Shown here piece by piece: positions 25,230 to 34,600 of a stretch of DNA of 64,000 nucleotides. How positions within the stretch are numbered: the first letter of the stretch is position 1; each line of letters begins with the position of its first letter. The notes under the pieces are model-generated. The model saw only the letters and a list, made by a program, of their open reading frames with translations. It was not told the origin of the DNA and made no database searches. The position numbers and the translations under genes are program-made. The stretch is from Ramlibacter sp. WS9 (lineage in GTDB: Bacteria; Pseudomonadota; Gammaproteobacteria; Burkholderiales; Burkholderiaceae_C), in the NCBI RefSeq assembly GCF_003797765.1, contig NZ_RKMB01000001.1, positions 310,001 through 374,000 of the forward strand, written 5' to 3'.

Positions 25230-26517
25230 GGCTGGCAAAGACCGCTTTCGCCGCTGAAATTGTTTCAGCGAGGTCCGAGGGCGTGTGGGCCGCGCTTACA
25301 AATCCGGCTTCGTACAGGGCTGGTGCGATGTAGATGCCGCGGTCCAGCAGCCCGTGGAAAAGCTGGTTGAAGCGCGGACTGTCGGTCTTCATGACGGCCG
25401 GATAGTTCTGCGGCAGTTCGGGCAGCAGAAAGAATCCGAACATCCCGCCTTCGCAGTCGGCGCTGAAAGCAACACTTTCTGCCGCAGCGGCTTGGCTGAG
25501 ACCATCGACCAGCGACCGGGTTGCGGCCGCGAGACCATCAAAAAATCCCGGTTTCTGTATTTCTTTCAAAGTGGCGAGGCCACAGGCCGTGGCCACCGGA
25601 TTGCCCGACAAAGTGCCCGCCTGGTACACCGGCCCGAGCGGCGCCAGATGCTCCATCACGGCCCTCGGCCCGCCGAACGCGGCGAGCGGCATGCCGCCGC
25701 CGATCACCTTGCCCATCACCGAGATGTCGGGCTTGAAGCCGGGGATCGCCTTCGCATAGACGCTCTGCGCGCCGCCCAGCGCGACGCGGAAACCGGTCAT
25801 CACTTCGTCGAACACCAGCAACGCGCCGTGCTGGGTACACAGCTCGCGGCAGCGCGTCATGAAAGGCACGCTGGCCCGCACGAAATTCATGTTGCCCGCG
25901 ATCGGTTCGATCACCAGGCATGCGAGGTCCTTGCCATGCAGCGCAAAGGCTTCTTCGAGCTGGGCGACGTTGTTGTATTCGAGGACCAGCGTGTGCTGCA
26001 CCACTTCCGGCGGCACGCCCGCACTGGTGGGGTTGCCGAAGGTCGCGAGGCCCGACCCGGCCTTCACGAGCAGGGCGTCCGCGTGGCCGTGGTAACAGCC
26101 TTCGAACTTGATCAGTTTGCTGCGGCCCGTCGCGCCGCGCGCAAGCCGGATCGCGCTCATCGCCGCTTCGGTGCCCGAGCTCACCAGGCGCACCATTTCG
26201 ATGGACGGCACCAGCTTCACGATCTCTTCGGCGAGCTCCACTTCGCGCTCGGTCGGGGCACCGAAAGAGAAGCCCTCCAGTGCGGCCTTCTGCACCGCTT
26301 CCACCACGGCCGGGTGGCCGTGGCCGAGGATCATCGGCCCCCACGAGCCGATGTAATCGATGTAGCGCTTGTCGTTAGCGTCCCAGAAATACGCGCCCTG
26401 TGCGCGGGCGACAAAACGGGGCGTGCCGCCGACGGCCTTGAAGGCGCGCACGGGCGAGTTCACGCCGCCGGGGATGAGCGCTTTCGCGCGCTCGAACAAC
26501 ATTTCGTTCTTGTCCAT
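25219..26517 (-). CDS. hemL: HemL, glutamate-1-semialdehyde 2,1-aminomutase
   Basis: 432 residues. A PLP enzyme of the C5 haem pathway that makes 5-aminolevulinate. Motifs: [18 protein letters not shown] at the start, [16 protein letters not shown], the phosphate-binding [20 protein letters not shown], the aspartate in [13 protein letters not shown], and the PLP-lysine in [19 protein letters not shown]. The start ATG (26517) lies right after thiD on the same strand (stop at 26523), so the two form an operon. Confidence 0.97.
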   Translation of the reverse strand: MDKNEMLFERAKALIPGGVNSPVRAFKAVGGTPRFVARAQGAYFWDANDKRYIDYIGSWGPMILGHGHPAVVEAVQKAALEGFSFGAPTEREVELAEEIVKLVPSIEMVRLVSSGTEAAMSAIRLARGATGRSKLIKFEGCYHGHADALLVKAGSGLATFGNPTSAGVPPEVVQHTLVLEYNNVAQLEEAFALHGKDLACLVIEPIAGNMNFVRASVPFMTRCRELCTQHGALLVFDEVMTGFRVALGGAQSVYAKAIPGFKPDISVMGKVIGGGMPLAAFGGPRAVMEHLAPLGPVYQAGTLSGNPVATACGLATLKEIQKPGFFDGLAAATRSLVDGLSQAAAAESVAFSADCEGGMFGFFLLPELPQNYPAVMKTDSPRFNQLFHGLLDRGIYIAPALYEAGFVSAAHTPSDLAETISAAKAVFASLNA

Positions 26518-26522
26518 GAGGG

Positions 26523-27461
26523 TCAGTGTTTCGTATCGCGCGCTGGCATGTCGAAGACTTGCAGGGCCTGCGCTTCTTCGTCGGTGAGTTGTTGCGTTTC
26601 GCCTTCGGGCTGGGCCCAGAACAGGCGGTCGGGAACGACGTTGCCCATGCCGGGGCGAAAGCCCGCATCGAGGCAGCGGTCGAGGTAGCTGAGGGCTTCG
26701 GTGGCCGCTGCCGCGAGATCGGTCCCGCTTGCAACCAGCGCGGCCAACGCCGCCGACAGCGTATCGCCCGCGCCGGAAAAGATCGCTTCGAAGCGCTCGA
26801 ACTTCTCGCTGCCGATCACGGCCTGCGGCGTCGCCAGCACGTTGTCGATGTATTGCTCGGGCAGCGGGATGCCGGTGACCAATGTATAGGGCACGCCCAT
26901 CTCGGAGGCGGCCTTCGCGATGTCGCGGGCGGTGGGGCTGCGGTCGCTGTTCCAGTCGGGCAAGAGCCAGCGCCACAGCGTGCTGTGGTTTCCCACCAAC
27001 ACGGTGGTCTGCGGCAGCATCAGCTCGCGGAAGGCGTCGAGGTACAGGTCGATCTGTGTTTCGTCCCACCAGGAGAGGTTCGGCATGTAGGCAATGAGCG
27101 GCACTTCCGCGTAGTCGGCTGCGATCTCGGCGATGGTGCTGATCGCCTCGGGGCTGCCGACGAAGCCGACCTTGAAAACCTGCACCGAAACATCTTCGAG
27201 GATGGCGCGTGCCTGTTCGGCGACGGCTTCTTCCTCGAAGGCGAAATGGTCGAATACCTCGGCCGTGTCGCGTGCATAGGCGCCTGTTACAACTGGCAAG
27301 GCGTGCGCGCCGACCGACGCAATCGCGGTTACATCTGCCGCGAGTCCGGCCGCGCCGCTGGGGTCGCTGGCGTTGAACACCATCACGCACGCGGGGTTCG
27401 AATCGTCGTCGTCGCCTTCAGGCGAGGCTTCGGTGTCGATGGGGATGTTGGGGTTTGTCAT
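26523..27461 (-). CDS. thiD: ThiD-like hydroxymethylpyrimidine/phosphomethylpyrimidine kinase
   Basis: 312 residues from the ATG at 27461; nine further codons are open upstream. A ribokinase-fold kinase: [20 protein letters not shown] matches the ThiD N-terminus, with its SGGAG-like substrate loop changed to PSGAAG. The C-terminal anion-hole motif is [15 protein letters not shown]. It phosphorylates HMP and HMP-P in thiamine synthesis. Family members are about 265 residues; the extra length is an acidic N-terminus ([13 protein letters not shown]) and a C-terminal tail. No TPP riboswitch was recognised upstream. The gene precedes hemL and is divergent from the rubredoxin gene. Confidence 0.85.
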   Translation of the reverse strand: MTNPNIPIDTEASPEGDDDDSNPACVMVFNASDPSGAAGLAADVTAIASVGAHALPVVTGAYARDTAEVFDHFAFEEEAVAEQARAILEDVSVQVFKVGFVGSPEAISTIAEIAADYAEVPLIAYMPNLSWWDETQIDLYLDAFRELMLPQTTVLVGNHSTLWRWLLPDWNSDRSPTARDIAKAASEMGVPYTLVTGIPLPEQYIDNVLATPQAVIGSEKFERFEAIFSGAGDTLSAALAALVASGTDLAAAATEALSYLDRCLDAGFRPGMGNVVPDRLFWAQPEGETQQLTDEEAQALQVFDMPARDTKH

Positions 27462-27507
27462 AGGCCTGAATCTTCCAGCCGTTGGCACGCTGTGCGGTGG
27501 TGCGGCG

Positions 27508-27550
27508 AAGGGCCTCGATACAATCGTTGCATTCTATTCGAAGGCCCTTT
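27508..27550 (+). promoter_or_regulatory. Promoter and long inverted repeat ahead of rubredoxin
   Basis: TACAAT at 27519-27524 is a good -10 box; no clear -35 is seen. AAGGGCC (27508-27514) and GGCCCTT (27544-27550) are inverted arms that flank it, with CGA/TCG extending the match after a one-base bulge. The second arm lies five bases before the GTG start. Confidence 0.45.
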
Positions 27551-27555
27551 AAGCT

Positions 27556-27729
27556 GTGACTGAAACGAAAACCTGGATGTGTCTGATTTGCGGGTGGATT
27601 TACGACGAAGCAGCCGGAGCCCCCGATCATGGCATCGCACCCGGGACCTTGTGGTCTCAGGTTCCGATGAACTGGACTTGCCCCGAGTGTGGTGCCCGCA
27701 AGGAAGATTTTGAAATGGTGCAGATCTAA
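27556..27729 (+). CDS. Rubredoxin
   Basis: 57 residues, with a GTG start. The two iron-binding CxxCG knuckles are unmistakable: WMCLICGWIYDEAAG near the start and NWTCPECGARKEDFEMV near the end. This is a one-iron electron carrier. The GTG is chosen because it gives the usual spacing to the first cysteine pair; the next in-frame ATG would begin directly before it. The gene lies between thiD (divergent) and the pilG operon (69 bases downstream), the common location of rubredoxin in betaproteobacteria. Confidence 0.95.
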   Translation: MTETKTWMCLICGWIYDEAAGAPDHGIAPGTLWSQVPMNWTCPECGARKEDFEMVQI

Positions 27730-27797
27730 AGGGCGGCGTTGTTACATCTTCGGATGATGCCGCACCCACAGCAGTTACAAATGAGGAGCAGCGTCAA

Positions 27798-28190
27798 GTG
27801 AGCACGACTGGGTTCAAGGTGCTGGTGATCGACGACAGCAACACGATCCGGCGCAGTGCAGAGATTTTCCTGAAGCAGGGTGGCCACGATGTATTGCTGG
27901 CCGAGGATGGTTTTGACGCGTTGGCGAAGGTCAACGATTACCAGCCCAACCTGATCTTCTGCGACATCCTCATGCCCCGCCTCGATGGTTACCAGACCTG
28001 CGCGATCATCAAGCGCAACGCCAAATTCGCCTCGGTGCCCGTGGTGATGCTGTCTTCCAAGGACGGCGTCTTCGACAAGGCGCGGGGCCGCATGGTCGGG
28101 TCGCAAGACTACCTGACCAAACCGTTTACCAAGGACCAGCTGTTGCAGACCGTGCAGCAGTTCGGGGCCGCAAAAGAAGGAGTGATGTGA
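27798..28190 (+). CDS. pilG: PilG, single-domain response regulator of the pilus chemosensory system
   Basis: 130 residues, one receiver domain. The acidic pocket VIDDSNTIRR, the phosphorylation-site segment LIFCDILMPRLDGYQ, and the conserved lysine in YLTKPFTKD are present. PilG accepts phosphate from the ChpA kinase and promotes type IV pilus extension. The GTG start follows an AGGAG, somewhat far upstream (about 11 bases). The stop overlaps the pilH ATG by one base. The gene order pilG-pilH-pilI-pilJ is the same as in Pseudomonas aeruginosa. Confidence 0.93.
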   Translation: MSTTGFKVLVIDDSNTIRRSAEIFLKQGGHDVLLAEDGFDALAKVNDYQPNLIFCDILMPRLDGYQTCAIIKRNAKFASVPVVMLSSKDGVFDKARGRMVGSQDYLTKPFTKDQLLQTVQQFGAAKEGVM

Positions 28191-28555
28191 TGGCGATTAA
28201 AAAAGTCCTCGTCGTGGACGATTCCAAGACCGAGTTGATGTTCATGACGGATTTGCTGCAGAAGAACGGCTTCGCCGTGAAGACGGCCGAGAACGCCGAA
28301 GACGCCTTCCGGCGCCTGGCCGAAGAGAAGCCGGACTTGATCTTGATGGATGTGGTGATGCCGGGCCAGAACGGCTTCCAGCTGACGCGTGCCATCACGC
28401 GTGACCCGCTCTATGCCGACGTGCCGATCATCATGTGCACGTCGAAGAACCAGGAGACCGACCGGGTCTGGGGCATGCGGCAAGGGGCGCGGGATTACAT
28501 CACGAAACCTGTGGATGCCGATGAGTTGATGGCCAAGATCAAGGCCCTTAGTTGA
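28190..28555 (+). CDS. pilH: PilH, single-domain response regulator
   Basis: 121 residues. Receiver domain with VVDDSKTELMF, LILMDVVMPGQNGFQL (phosphorylated aspartate) and YITKPVDADEL. PilH counteracts PilG and is tied to pilus retraction. The ATG at 28190 is chosen over the GTG three bases earlier because AAGGAG at 28177-28182 then has the ideal seven-base spacing. Confidence 0.92.
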   Translation: MAIKKVLVVDDSKTELMFMTDLLQKNGFAVKTAENAEDAFRRLAEEKPDLILMDVVMPGQNGFQLTRAITRDPLYADVPIIMCTSKNQETDRVWGMRQGARDYITKPVDADELMAKIKALS

Positions 28556-28576
28556 TCTCTTAACGAAACTCGAGAC

Positions 28577-29107
28577 ATGGCCAATCGCGAAGCGCTTCGA
28601 GAACTCCAAAGCCGGCTGGCAAGCCGGCTCCAGGCCGCCCGCACGGAAGGTGTGCAGGCGTCGTGGCTGGCCGTTGAATCCGCAGGTGCCAAGTACCTGT
28701 TCCCGCTCGCCCAGTCGGGCGAGATTTTCCCTTTTGCCAACGCGCAGCCGGTGCCCTACACGCAGGACTGGTTCCTGGGCGTGGCCAACCTGCGCGGCGG
28801 CCTCTACGGGGTCGTGGACCTGGCCAGCTTCATGGCCGGCCGCGCCCCCGCCATGCGTTCCGATGCCACGCGGGCCGAATCCCGGCTCGTTGCGCTCAAC
28901 GCGATGCTTGAAGTCAATTGCGCCCTGCTCATCGACCGGCTGGCGGGCCTGCGCAACCTGGATGCCTTTTCTTCTTCCAGCGAACCGCCCGAAGGTGCGC
29001 CTGGATATTTCGGCAGCGGCTACACCGATGCCAATGGTGCGTACTGGCAGGAGATCAACCTCCAGGCGCTATCGCAACAACCCCAGTTCCTGAGCATCAG
29101 CGCTTAA
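28577..29107 (+). CDS. pilI: PilI, CheW-like adaptor
   Basis: 176 residues. CheW-like SH3-type domain: WLAVESAGAKYLFPLAQSGE, then VPYTQDWFLGVANLRGGLYG VVDL, the typical CheW signature (GVANLRG). It couples the receptor PilJ to the kinase ChpA. The spacing to pilH and pilJ is about 20-27 bases, so one operon. Confidence 0.92.
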   Translation: MANREALRELQSRLASRLQAARTEGVQASWLAVESAGAKYLFPLAQSGEIFPFANAQPVPYTQDWFLGVANLRGGLYGVVDLASFMAGRAPAMRSDATRAESRLVALNAMLEVNCALLIDRLAGLRNLDAFSSSSEPPEGAPGYFGSGYTDANGAYWQEINLQALSQQPQFLSISA

Positions 29108-29134
29108 GCCCTAGTTCCCCGGAAGGCCTTCACC

Positions 29135-31429
29135 ATGTCCGTCGTTGAGAAACTGTCCAGCCTGTTTTCGAAAAAGAGAGCCGACCCGGTCGCCGAAACC
29201 ACCGGCGACCTGAGCCTCGGCATGCCCGATGCGTCCATCGACCCGATGATGGCGACGGGCGCCATGGAGAGCAGCCAGGCCGTCGCGATGACACCGGCCG
29301 ACCCGGACAGCATCGGCCAGGACGAGTCCGCTGCCTCGCCGCTCGACGCGATCCAGGAAGCCGAACTGATTTCCGTGCCGCTGCTCGGGCGGCGCACCAT
29401 CATTACGCACCAGCGGATCCTGTTCACCTTGCTGGCCCTGTCGCTGGTGGTGTTGGGCTCGGTGGCTGTGTTCGCGGTGCGGCAGGCCGACACGGTCGCC
29501 CAGCAGGTGGCCGGTACCGGCCAGTCGCTGATGCAGTCGCAGCGCCTCGCCAAATCGGTGTCGCAGGCCCTGGTGGGTAGCGCACAGGCCTTCCCCGACG
29601 TGAAGGAAAGCGCCGGCGTGCTGGCCAAGACGGTGCGCGGCCTGAAGGGCGGCGACGAGTCGCTGCGCCTGCAGCCGGTGGGCACTGAACTCCAGGAAGA
29701 CGTCGAAAAGATCCTTCCCATGATGGAGCGCGCTGAAAAGAACGCCGGCACCGTCATGAGCCAGGAGAAGATCCTGACGCAGGTGGGCAACGCCCTGCGC
29801 ACGATTAACCGCCAGTCTTCCGACCTGCTGGAAATCGCGGAAACGGTGTCGTCGCTGAAGCTGCAGCAGAACGCCCCCCCCGCCGAAATCTCCGCCGCCG
29901 GCCAGCTGGTGATGTTGACGCAGCGTATCGGTAAGTCGGCCAACGAATTCCTGACGATGGAAGGCGTGTCGCCCGAGGCCGTGTTCCTGCTGGGCAAGGA
30001 CTTGAACTCGTTCAAGGAAATCGCGCAAGGCCTGCTCGATGGCAGCCCCGAGCTGCGGCTGGCCGGCTCGAAAGACCCGCAGACCCGCGAGCGCCTGGAA
30101 GCGCTGATGAAGCTCTACGAACAGACCCGCACGCAAGCCGGCGCCATTCTGGGCAACCTGCAGGGCCTGGTGTCCGCCCGTGAAGCGCAGGCGGCGATCA
30201 TTGCCGACAGCGAGCCGCTGCGCCGCTCGATGGAAGACCTGCAGGGCAAGCTGTCCGCACAGACCGGCCTGGGCGTCGGCGCCTTGGTCGCCCTGGGCAT
30301 CGCGGCCTTGTTCGCGATCATGTGCTCCGTCGGCTTGGCCTACGTGCAGCTGCAGGACAGCCGCAAGCGCCAGACGGTGGCCGAAGCGCAGCGGCTGGAA
30401 GCCGAGCAGCAGGAGCAGGAAGCCAAGCGCGTGAACGACGCCAACCAGGCGGCCATTTTGCGACTGATGAACGAACTGCAGACAGTGGCCGAAGGCGACC
30501 TGACGCAGGAAGCCACGGTGACGGAAGACATCACGGGCGCCATCGCCGACTCGGTGAACTACACGGTGGAAGAGTTGCGGCAGCTGGTGGGTAACGTGCA
30601 GAACACGGCGACGAAGGTGGCCCAGACGACGGCGCAGGTGGAAAGCACGTCGACCGAGCTGCTGGCGGCGTCCACGGAGCAGCTGCGCGAAATTCGCGAA
30701 ACCGGCCAGTCGGTGCTCGACATGGCAGGCCGAATCAACCAGGTGTCGGGCCAGGCGCAAGAGTCAGCCCAGGTGGCCCGGCAATCGCTGCTGGCCGCCG
30801 AGTCTGGTCTCTCGGCCGTGCAGAACGCCATCGGCGGCATGAACTCGATTCGCGACCAGATCCAGGAAACTTCCAAGCGGATCAAGCGGCTGGGTGAATC
30901 GTCGCAGGAGATTGGTGAAATCACGGAGCTGATCTCGGACATTACCGAACAGACGAACGTGCTGGCTCTTAACGCGGCCATTCAAGCGGCGTCAGCCGGT
31001 GAAGCCGGACGAGGCTTCTCGGTGGTGGCCGAAGAAGTGCAGCGACTGGCCGAACGCTCCGCGGACGCCACGCGCCAGATCTCGGCGCTGGTGAAGGCCA
31101 TTCAGACCGACACGCAGGATGCCGTGGCCGCCATGGAACGCTCCACGCAGGGTGTGGTGGAAGGGGCCAAGCTGTCGGACAACGCAGGCACGGCGCTGAC
31201 CGAGATCGACCAGGTGTCGCGCAAACTCGCTGACCTGATTGAGCAGATTTCGAACTCCGCGTCGAAAGAAGCCGAGTCCGCCAACGTCGTGGCCGGCAAC
31301 ATCCAGCACATTTTCGCGGTGACGGAACAGACCGGAGAAGGTACCCGCTCGACGGCCCAGCAGGTGCGCGAACTCTCCCGCATGGCCGAGGAACTCCGCC
31401 AGTCGGTGTCGCGATTCAAAATCGCCTGA
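29135..31429 (+). CDS. pilJ: PilJ, methyl-accepting receptor of the pilus chemosensory system
   Basis: 764 residues. A cytoplasmic lead of about 93 residues is longer than usual. TM1 spans about 95-115, followed by a periplasmic region with two PilJ-type helical sensor modules ([15 protein letters not shown] and [18 protein letters not shown]). TM2 is at about 378-402, then a HAMP-like linker and the receptor signalling tip [20 protein letters not shown], with [18 protein letters not shown]. It senses surface contact or pilus-related signals and controls ChpA. The next gene in Pseudomonas would be pilK (CheR-type methyltransferase); here a dispersed repeat stands in that place. Confidence 0.94.
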   Translation: MSVVEKLSSLFSKKRADPVAETTGDLSLGMPDASIDPMMATGAMESSQAVAMTPADPDSIGQDESAASPLDAIQEAELISVPLLGRRTIITHQRILFTLLALSLVVLGSVAVFAVRQADTVAQQVAGTGQSLMQSQRLAKSVSQALVGSAQAFPDVKESAGVLAKTVRGLKGGDESLRLQPVGTELQEDVEKILPMMERAEKNAGTVMSQEKILTQVGNALRTINRQSSDLLEIAETVSSLKLQQNAPPAEISAAGQLVMLTQRIGKSANEFLTMEGVSPEAVFLLGKDLNSFKEIAQGLLDGSPELRLAGSKDPQTRERLEALMKLYEQTRTQAGAILGNLQGLVSAREAQAAIIADSEPLRRSMEDLQGKLSAQTGLGVGALVALGIAALFAIMCSVGLAYVQLQDSRKRQTVAEAQRLEAEQQEQEAKRVNDANQAAILRLMNELQTVAEGDLTQEATVTEDITGAIADSVNYTVEELRQLVGNVQNTATKVAQTTAQVESTSTELLAASTEQLREIRETGQSVLDMAGRINQVSGQAQESAQVARQSLLAAESGLSAVQNAIGGMNSIRDQIQETSKRIKRLGESSQEIGEITELISDITEQTNVLALNAAIQAASAGEAGRGFSVVAEEVQRLAERSADATRQISALVKAIQTDTQDAVAAMERSTQGVVEGAKLSDNAGTALTEIDQVSRKLADLIEQISNSASKEAESANVVAGNIQHIFAVTEQTGEGTRSTAQQVRELSRMAEELRQSVSRFKIA

Positions 31430-31618
31430 ATGATGGCTCCCCCCCGAGGCGCCTTCGGCGTGAAGTCACAGCCAGAGGCTGTGACTCTTCGATGCCGTCC
31501 AGACCTGCGCAGGCAGGTCTGGAGCCGCGGCCTCTCAGCCCCCTCAATGGGGCGCCACCAGCGGCCCGGCAAAGCCGGTTCCGCGGTGGCCCCCGTACTA
31601 CATAGCACGGGTGTGTGA
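31430..31618 (+). repeat. Dispersed repeat, composite B type, with 62-codon linker ORF between pilJ and chpA
   Basis: ATG at 31430 follows the pilJ stop directly, and the frame runs 62 codons to TGA at 31616-31618, overlapping the chpA start. Positions 31549-31594 are identical to 8664-8709 over 46 bases. The middle carries two further palindromes: CAGCCAGAGGCTG and AGACCTGCGCAGGCAGGTCT; the latter is close to a segment of the copy next to miaB. No ribosome binding site is visible for chpA, so its translation may rely on coupling from this frame. Confidence 0.85.
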
Positions 31619-34600
31619 TGGAAGCAGCAACCGAAATCGATGTCGCCACCACAGACCTGGGCCCGTTGGCCTGGGTGCTGGACGAACTGCGCAAGTCGCT
31701 CGACTCCGCGTCTGCCGCGCTTCGCCGCTTCGTGCGCGACACCGCCCTCGCGCGGGGCACGGACATGGCCTCGGTCGATGGCGGGCACCTGCGCATCGCG
31801 CGGCAGCAGCTGCACCAGGCGGTCGGCGCGCTCGAGATGGTGGGGCTGGGCGCCCCGGCGCACATGCTGCGCTGCATGGAAGCGGCCGTCCAGAAATTCG
31901 TCGAGAAGCCGGAGCTGTGCAATGAGGCCGCGTCCGCCAAAGTGGAGCGCGCGGGCTTCGCGCTGACCGAATACCTCGAAGGCGTGCTGATGGGCAAGGC
32001 CGCGTCCGCCGTGGCGCTGTTCCCGCAGTACCGCGACGTGCAGGAGCTCGCCGGCGCGGACCGCATCCATCCCGCCGACCTGTGGGGCATGGAGTGGCGC
32101 TGGAACGACCCGGCCACGCCAGCGGTCGGCGAAGCGCGCGTCTACGATCCGGCCGTTCGCGCGCGCATGGACCAGGCGGTGCTGAAAGTCATGAAGTCGG
32201 GCGACCCCGATGCCGCCCGCGAGATGGTCAAGGTGAGCCTGTCGCTCGCGGCCACGCAGTCGGCGCGCCAGCCGAAGATTTTCTGGAAGATTTGCGCGGG
32301 CTATTTCGAGGCCGTGGGCCTTGGCCTGCTGCCGCTCGATCTCTATGTGAAGCGCGCCGGTTCGCGCGTGCTGCTGCAATACGCCGCGCTCGCCAAGGGC
32401 GAGCTGGGCGTGTCCGACCGCCTGGCCCAGGACCTGGTCTTCTTCTGTTCGCAAGCCGTTCCGGCGCAGGGCTCGGATGCGCCGTCCCTGGCCGCCGTGC
32501 GCGAGGCCTGGACGCTCGCGCGGTTCACGCCGGTCGACTACCAGACGGCGCAGTACGGCCGGTTCGACCCGGTGCTGCTGGCGCAGGCGCGCAAGCGCAT
32601 CGTCGCCGCCAAGGAAACATGGTCGGGCCTTTCGGGTGGGGACGTGAGCAAGCTCAAGGGCCTCACGGACCAGTTCCACCTGGTTAGCGATTCGCTCACC
32701 AAGCTGCACCCGCCCAGCGCGCCGCTGGCCGCGTCGCTTTCCAGCGTGATCGATGCCGTCGCGCGCTCGGGCCGTGCGCCCGCCGCCGAACTTGCGATGG
32801 AAGTCGCGACGGCCGTGCTGTACCTCGAAGCGGCATTCGAAGACCTGGATCCGGCCGACAACGAACTGGCCGTCCGCACCGCGCGGCTGGCCGAGCGCCT
32901 GAATACCGCCAGCCAGGGCGGCCAGCCGGAAGCGCTGGAACCCTGGATGGAAGAGCTGTACCGCCGCGTCAGCGACCGCCAGACCATGGGCAGCGTCGTG
33001 GGCGAGCTGCGCGGCACGCTGGGCGAGCTCGAGAAGCTGCTCGACCAGTTCTTCCGCAACACCCAGGACAAGGCGCCGCTGCGCGATGCGCCGGGCCATC
33101 TGGCCCAGATGCGCGGTGTGCTTTCCGTGCTCGGCCTCGACCAGGCCGCGCAGGCCGTGTTGCGCATGCGCGAGGCCGTCGAGGAAATCATCGTCACCGA
33201 GATCGACGACGAGCGCGCCCGTACGGCCGGCACGTTCGACAAGTTGGGCAACAACCTGGGCGCGCTGGGTTTCCTCATCGACATGCTCAATTACCAGCCG
33301 TCGCTGGCCAAGAAGCTGTTCGTCTATGACGACAGCACGGGCGAGCTGCGGCCGCTGATGGGACGCACCGGGCACTCCGTGCCGGAAAACGACGAGCCGG
33401 CCGACAACCTGTCGCAGCAAGTGATGTCGGTCGTGAGCAAGGCTGCCGAATCGGGGTTCAGCGAGCTCAGCAGCGAACTGGGGACGATCGAAGCCCAGGC
33501 CACGCTGGCCGAGAACAAGGGCGTGGCCCACGCCGCGCGCGAGATGGCGGCGGCGGTGTCCGCGCACAACTCTGGCGCCGCCGCGACGGCGCTGGGCAAC
33601 CTGGCAGCGGCCGTGGCGACGCCGGTGGCCCCGGCGTCCGAGTCGGCGTCCGAACCGGACATCGAAGAAGACGACCTGCGCGACATCTTCCTGGAAGAGG
33701 CGCGCGAAGTCGTGCAGAACGGCTTGACGGCCATCAGCGCATTGGCGGCGAATCCAGGCGACGTGTCCGAGCTGACGACGCTGCGCCGCGCCTTCCATAC
33801 TCTCAAGGGCAGCTCCCGGATGGTCGGCCTCACCGAGTTCGGCGAGGCGGCCTGGTCGCTCGAGCAGGTGCTCAACACCTGGCTGGCTGACCAGAAGGCC
33901 GCTACCGAAGACCTGCGGACTTTGGCGGGAAATGCGATGCGCGGCTTCTCGCGCTGGACCGATGACATCGCTGCCAACAGCGACGGCAAGTGGAGGGCGG
34001 GCATGTTCCGCGGCCCGGCCGATGCGCTGCGCACCGAACACAAACTGCTGCCGCTGGCACTGCCGCCCGAGACGCCCGCAGCCGAGGTTCTCGAAGTTGC
34101 GGCCGCGGAAGCGGTCGCGGTGGAACCGGTGATCGTGGAGATTCCCGGGGTGTTCGAGATGCCCGAGCCACCCGCCCCCGCGGTCGTGGCGCTTCCATCG
34201 GCCCTGCAGGTGGCGGAATTCGATCTCCAGCTGAGCAAGACCCAGAAGCTGGAACCGGTGCAGGTGGAGTCCGCGCCGTCCGAGCCCGAACCGATCTCCT
34301 TCGAGCTCGACCTGGGGCTGGTCGCCAAACCGGAAGCAGCGGCTGTTGCCACGCCGGAACCTGAAGTATCCGCACCCGCGCCCGTTGCTCCCGCCAAGCC
34401 TGCGTCGTTCGACATGACGCAGGTGATCCGTGGCGAAGCGCCCGAGGCGGCGGAGATCCCCCTCGACGAGTTGCCACCCGACTTCGATTTCGAGCTCGCG
34501 CCCGAGGCGCCGGCGCAAGACCGGCCGGCCGTGGAGATGCCCGTTGAAATCCAGGGCATCGACTTCGAGAGCCTGGCCGCTCTCGGCGGCACGCCGGCGG

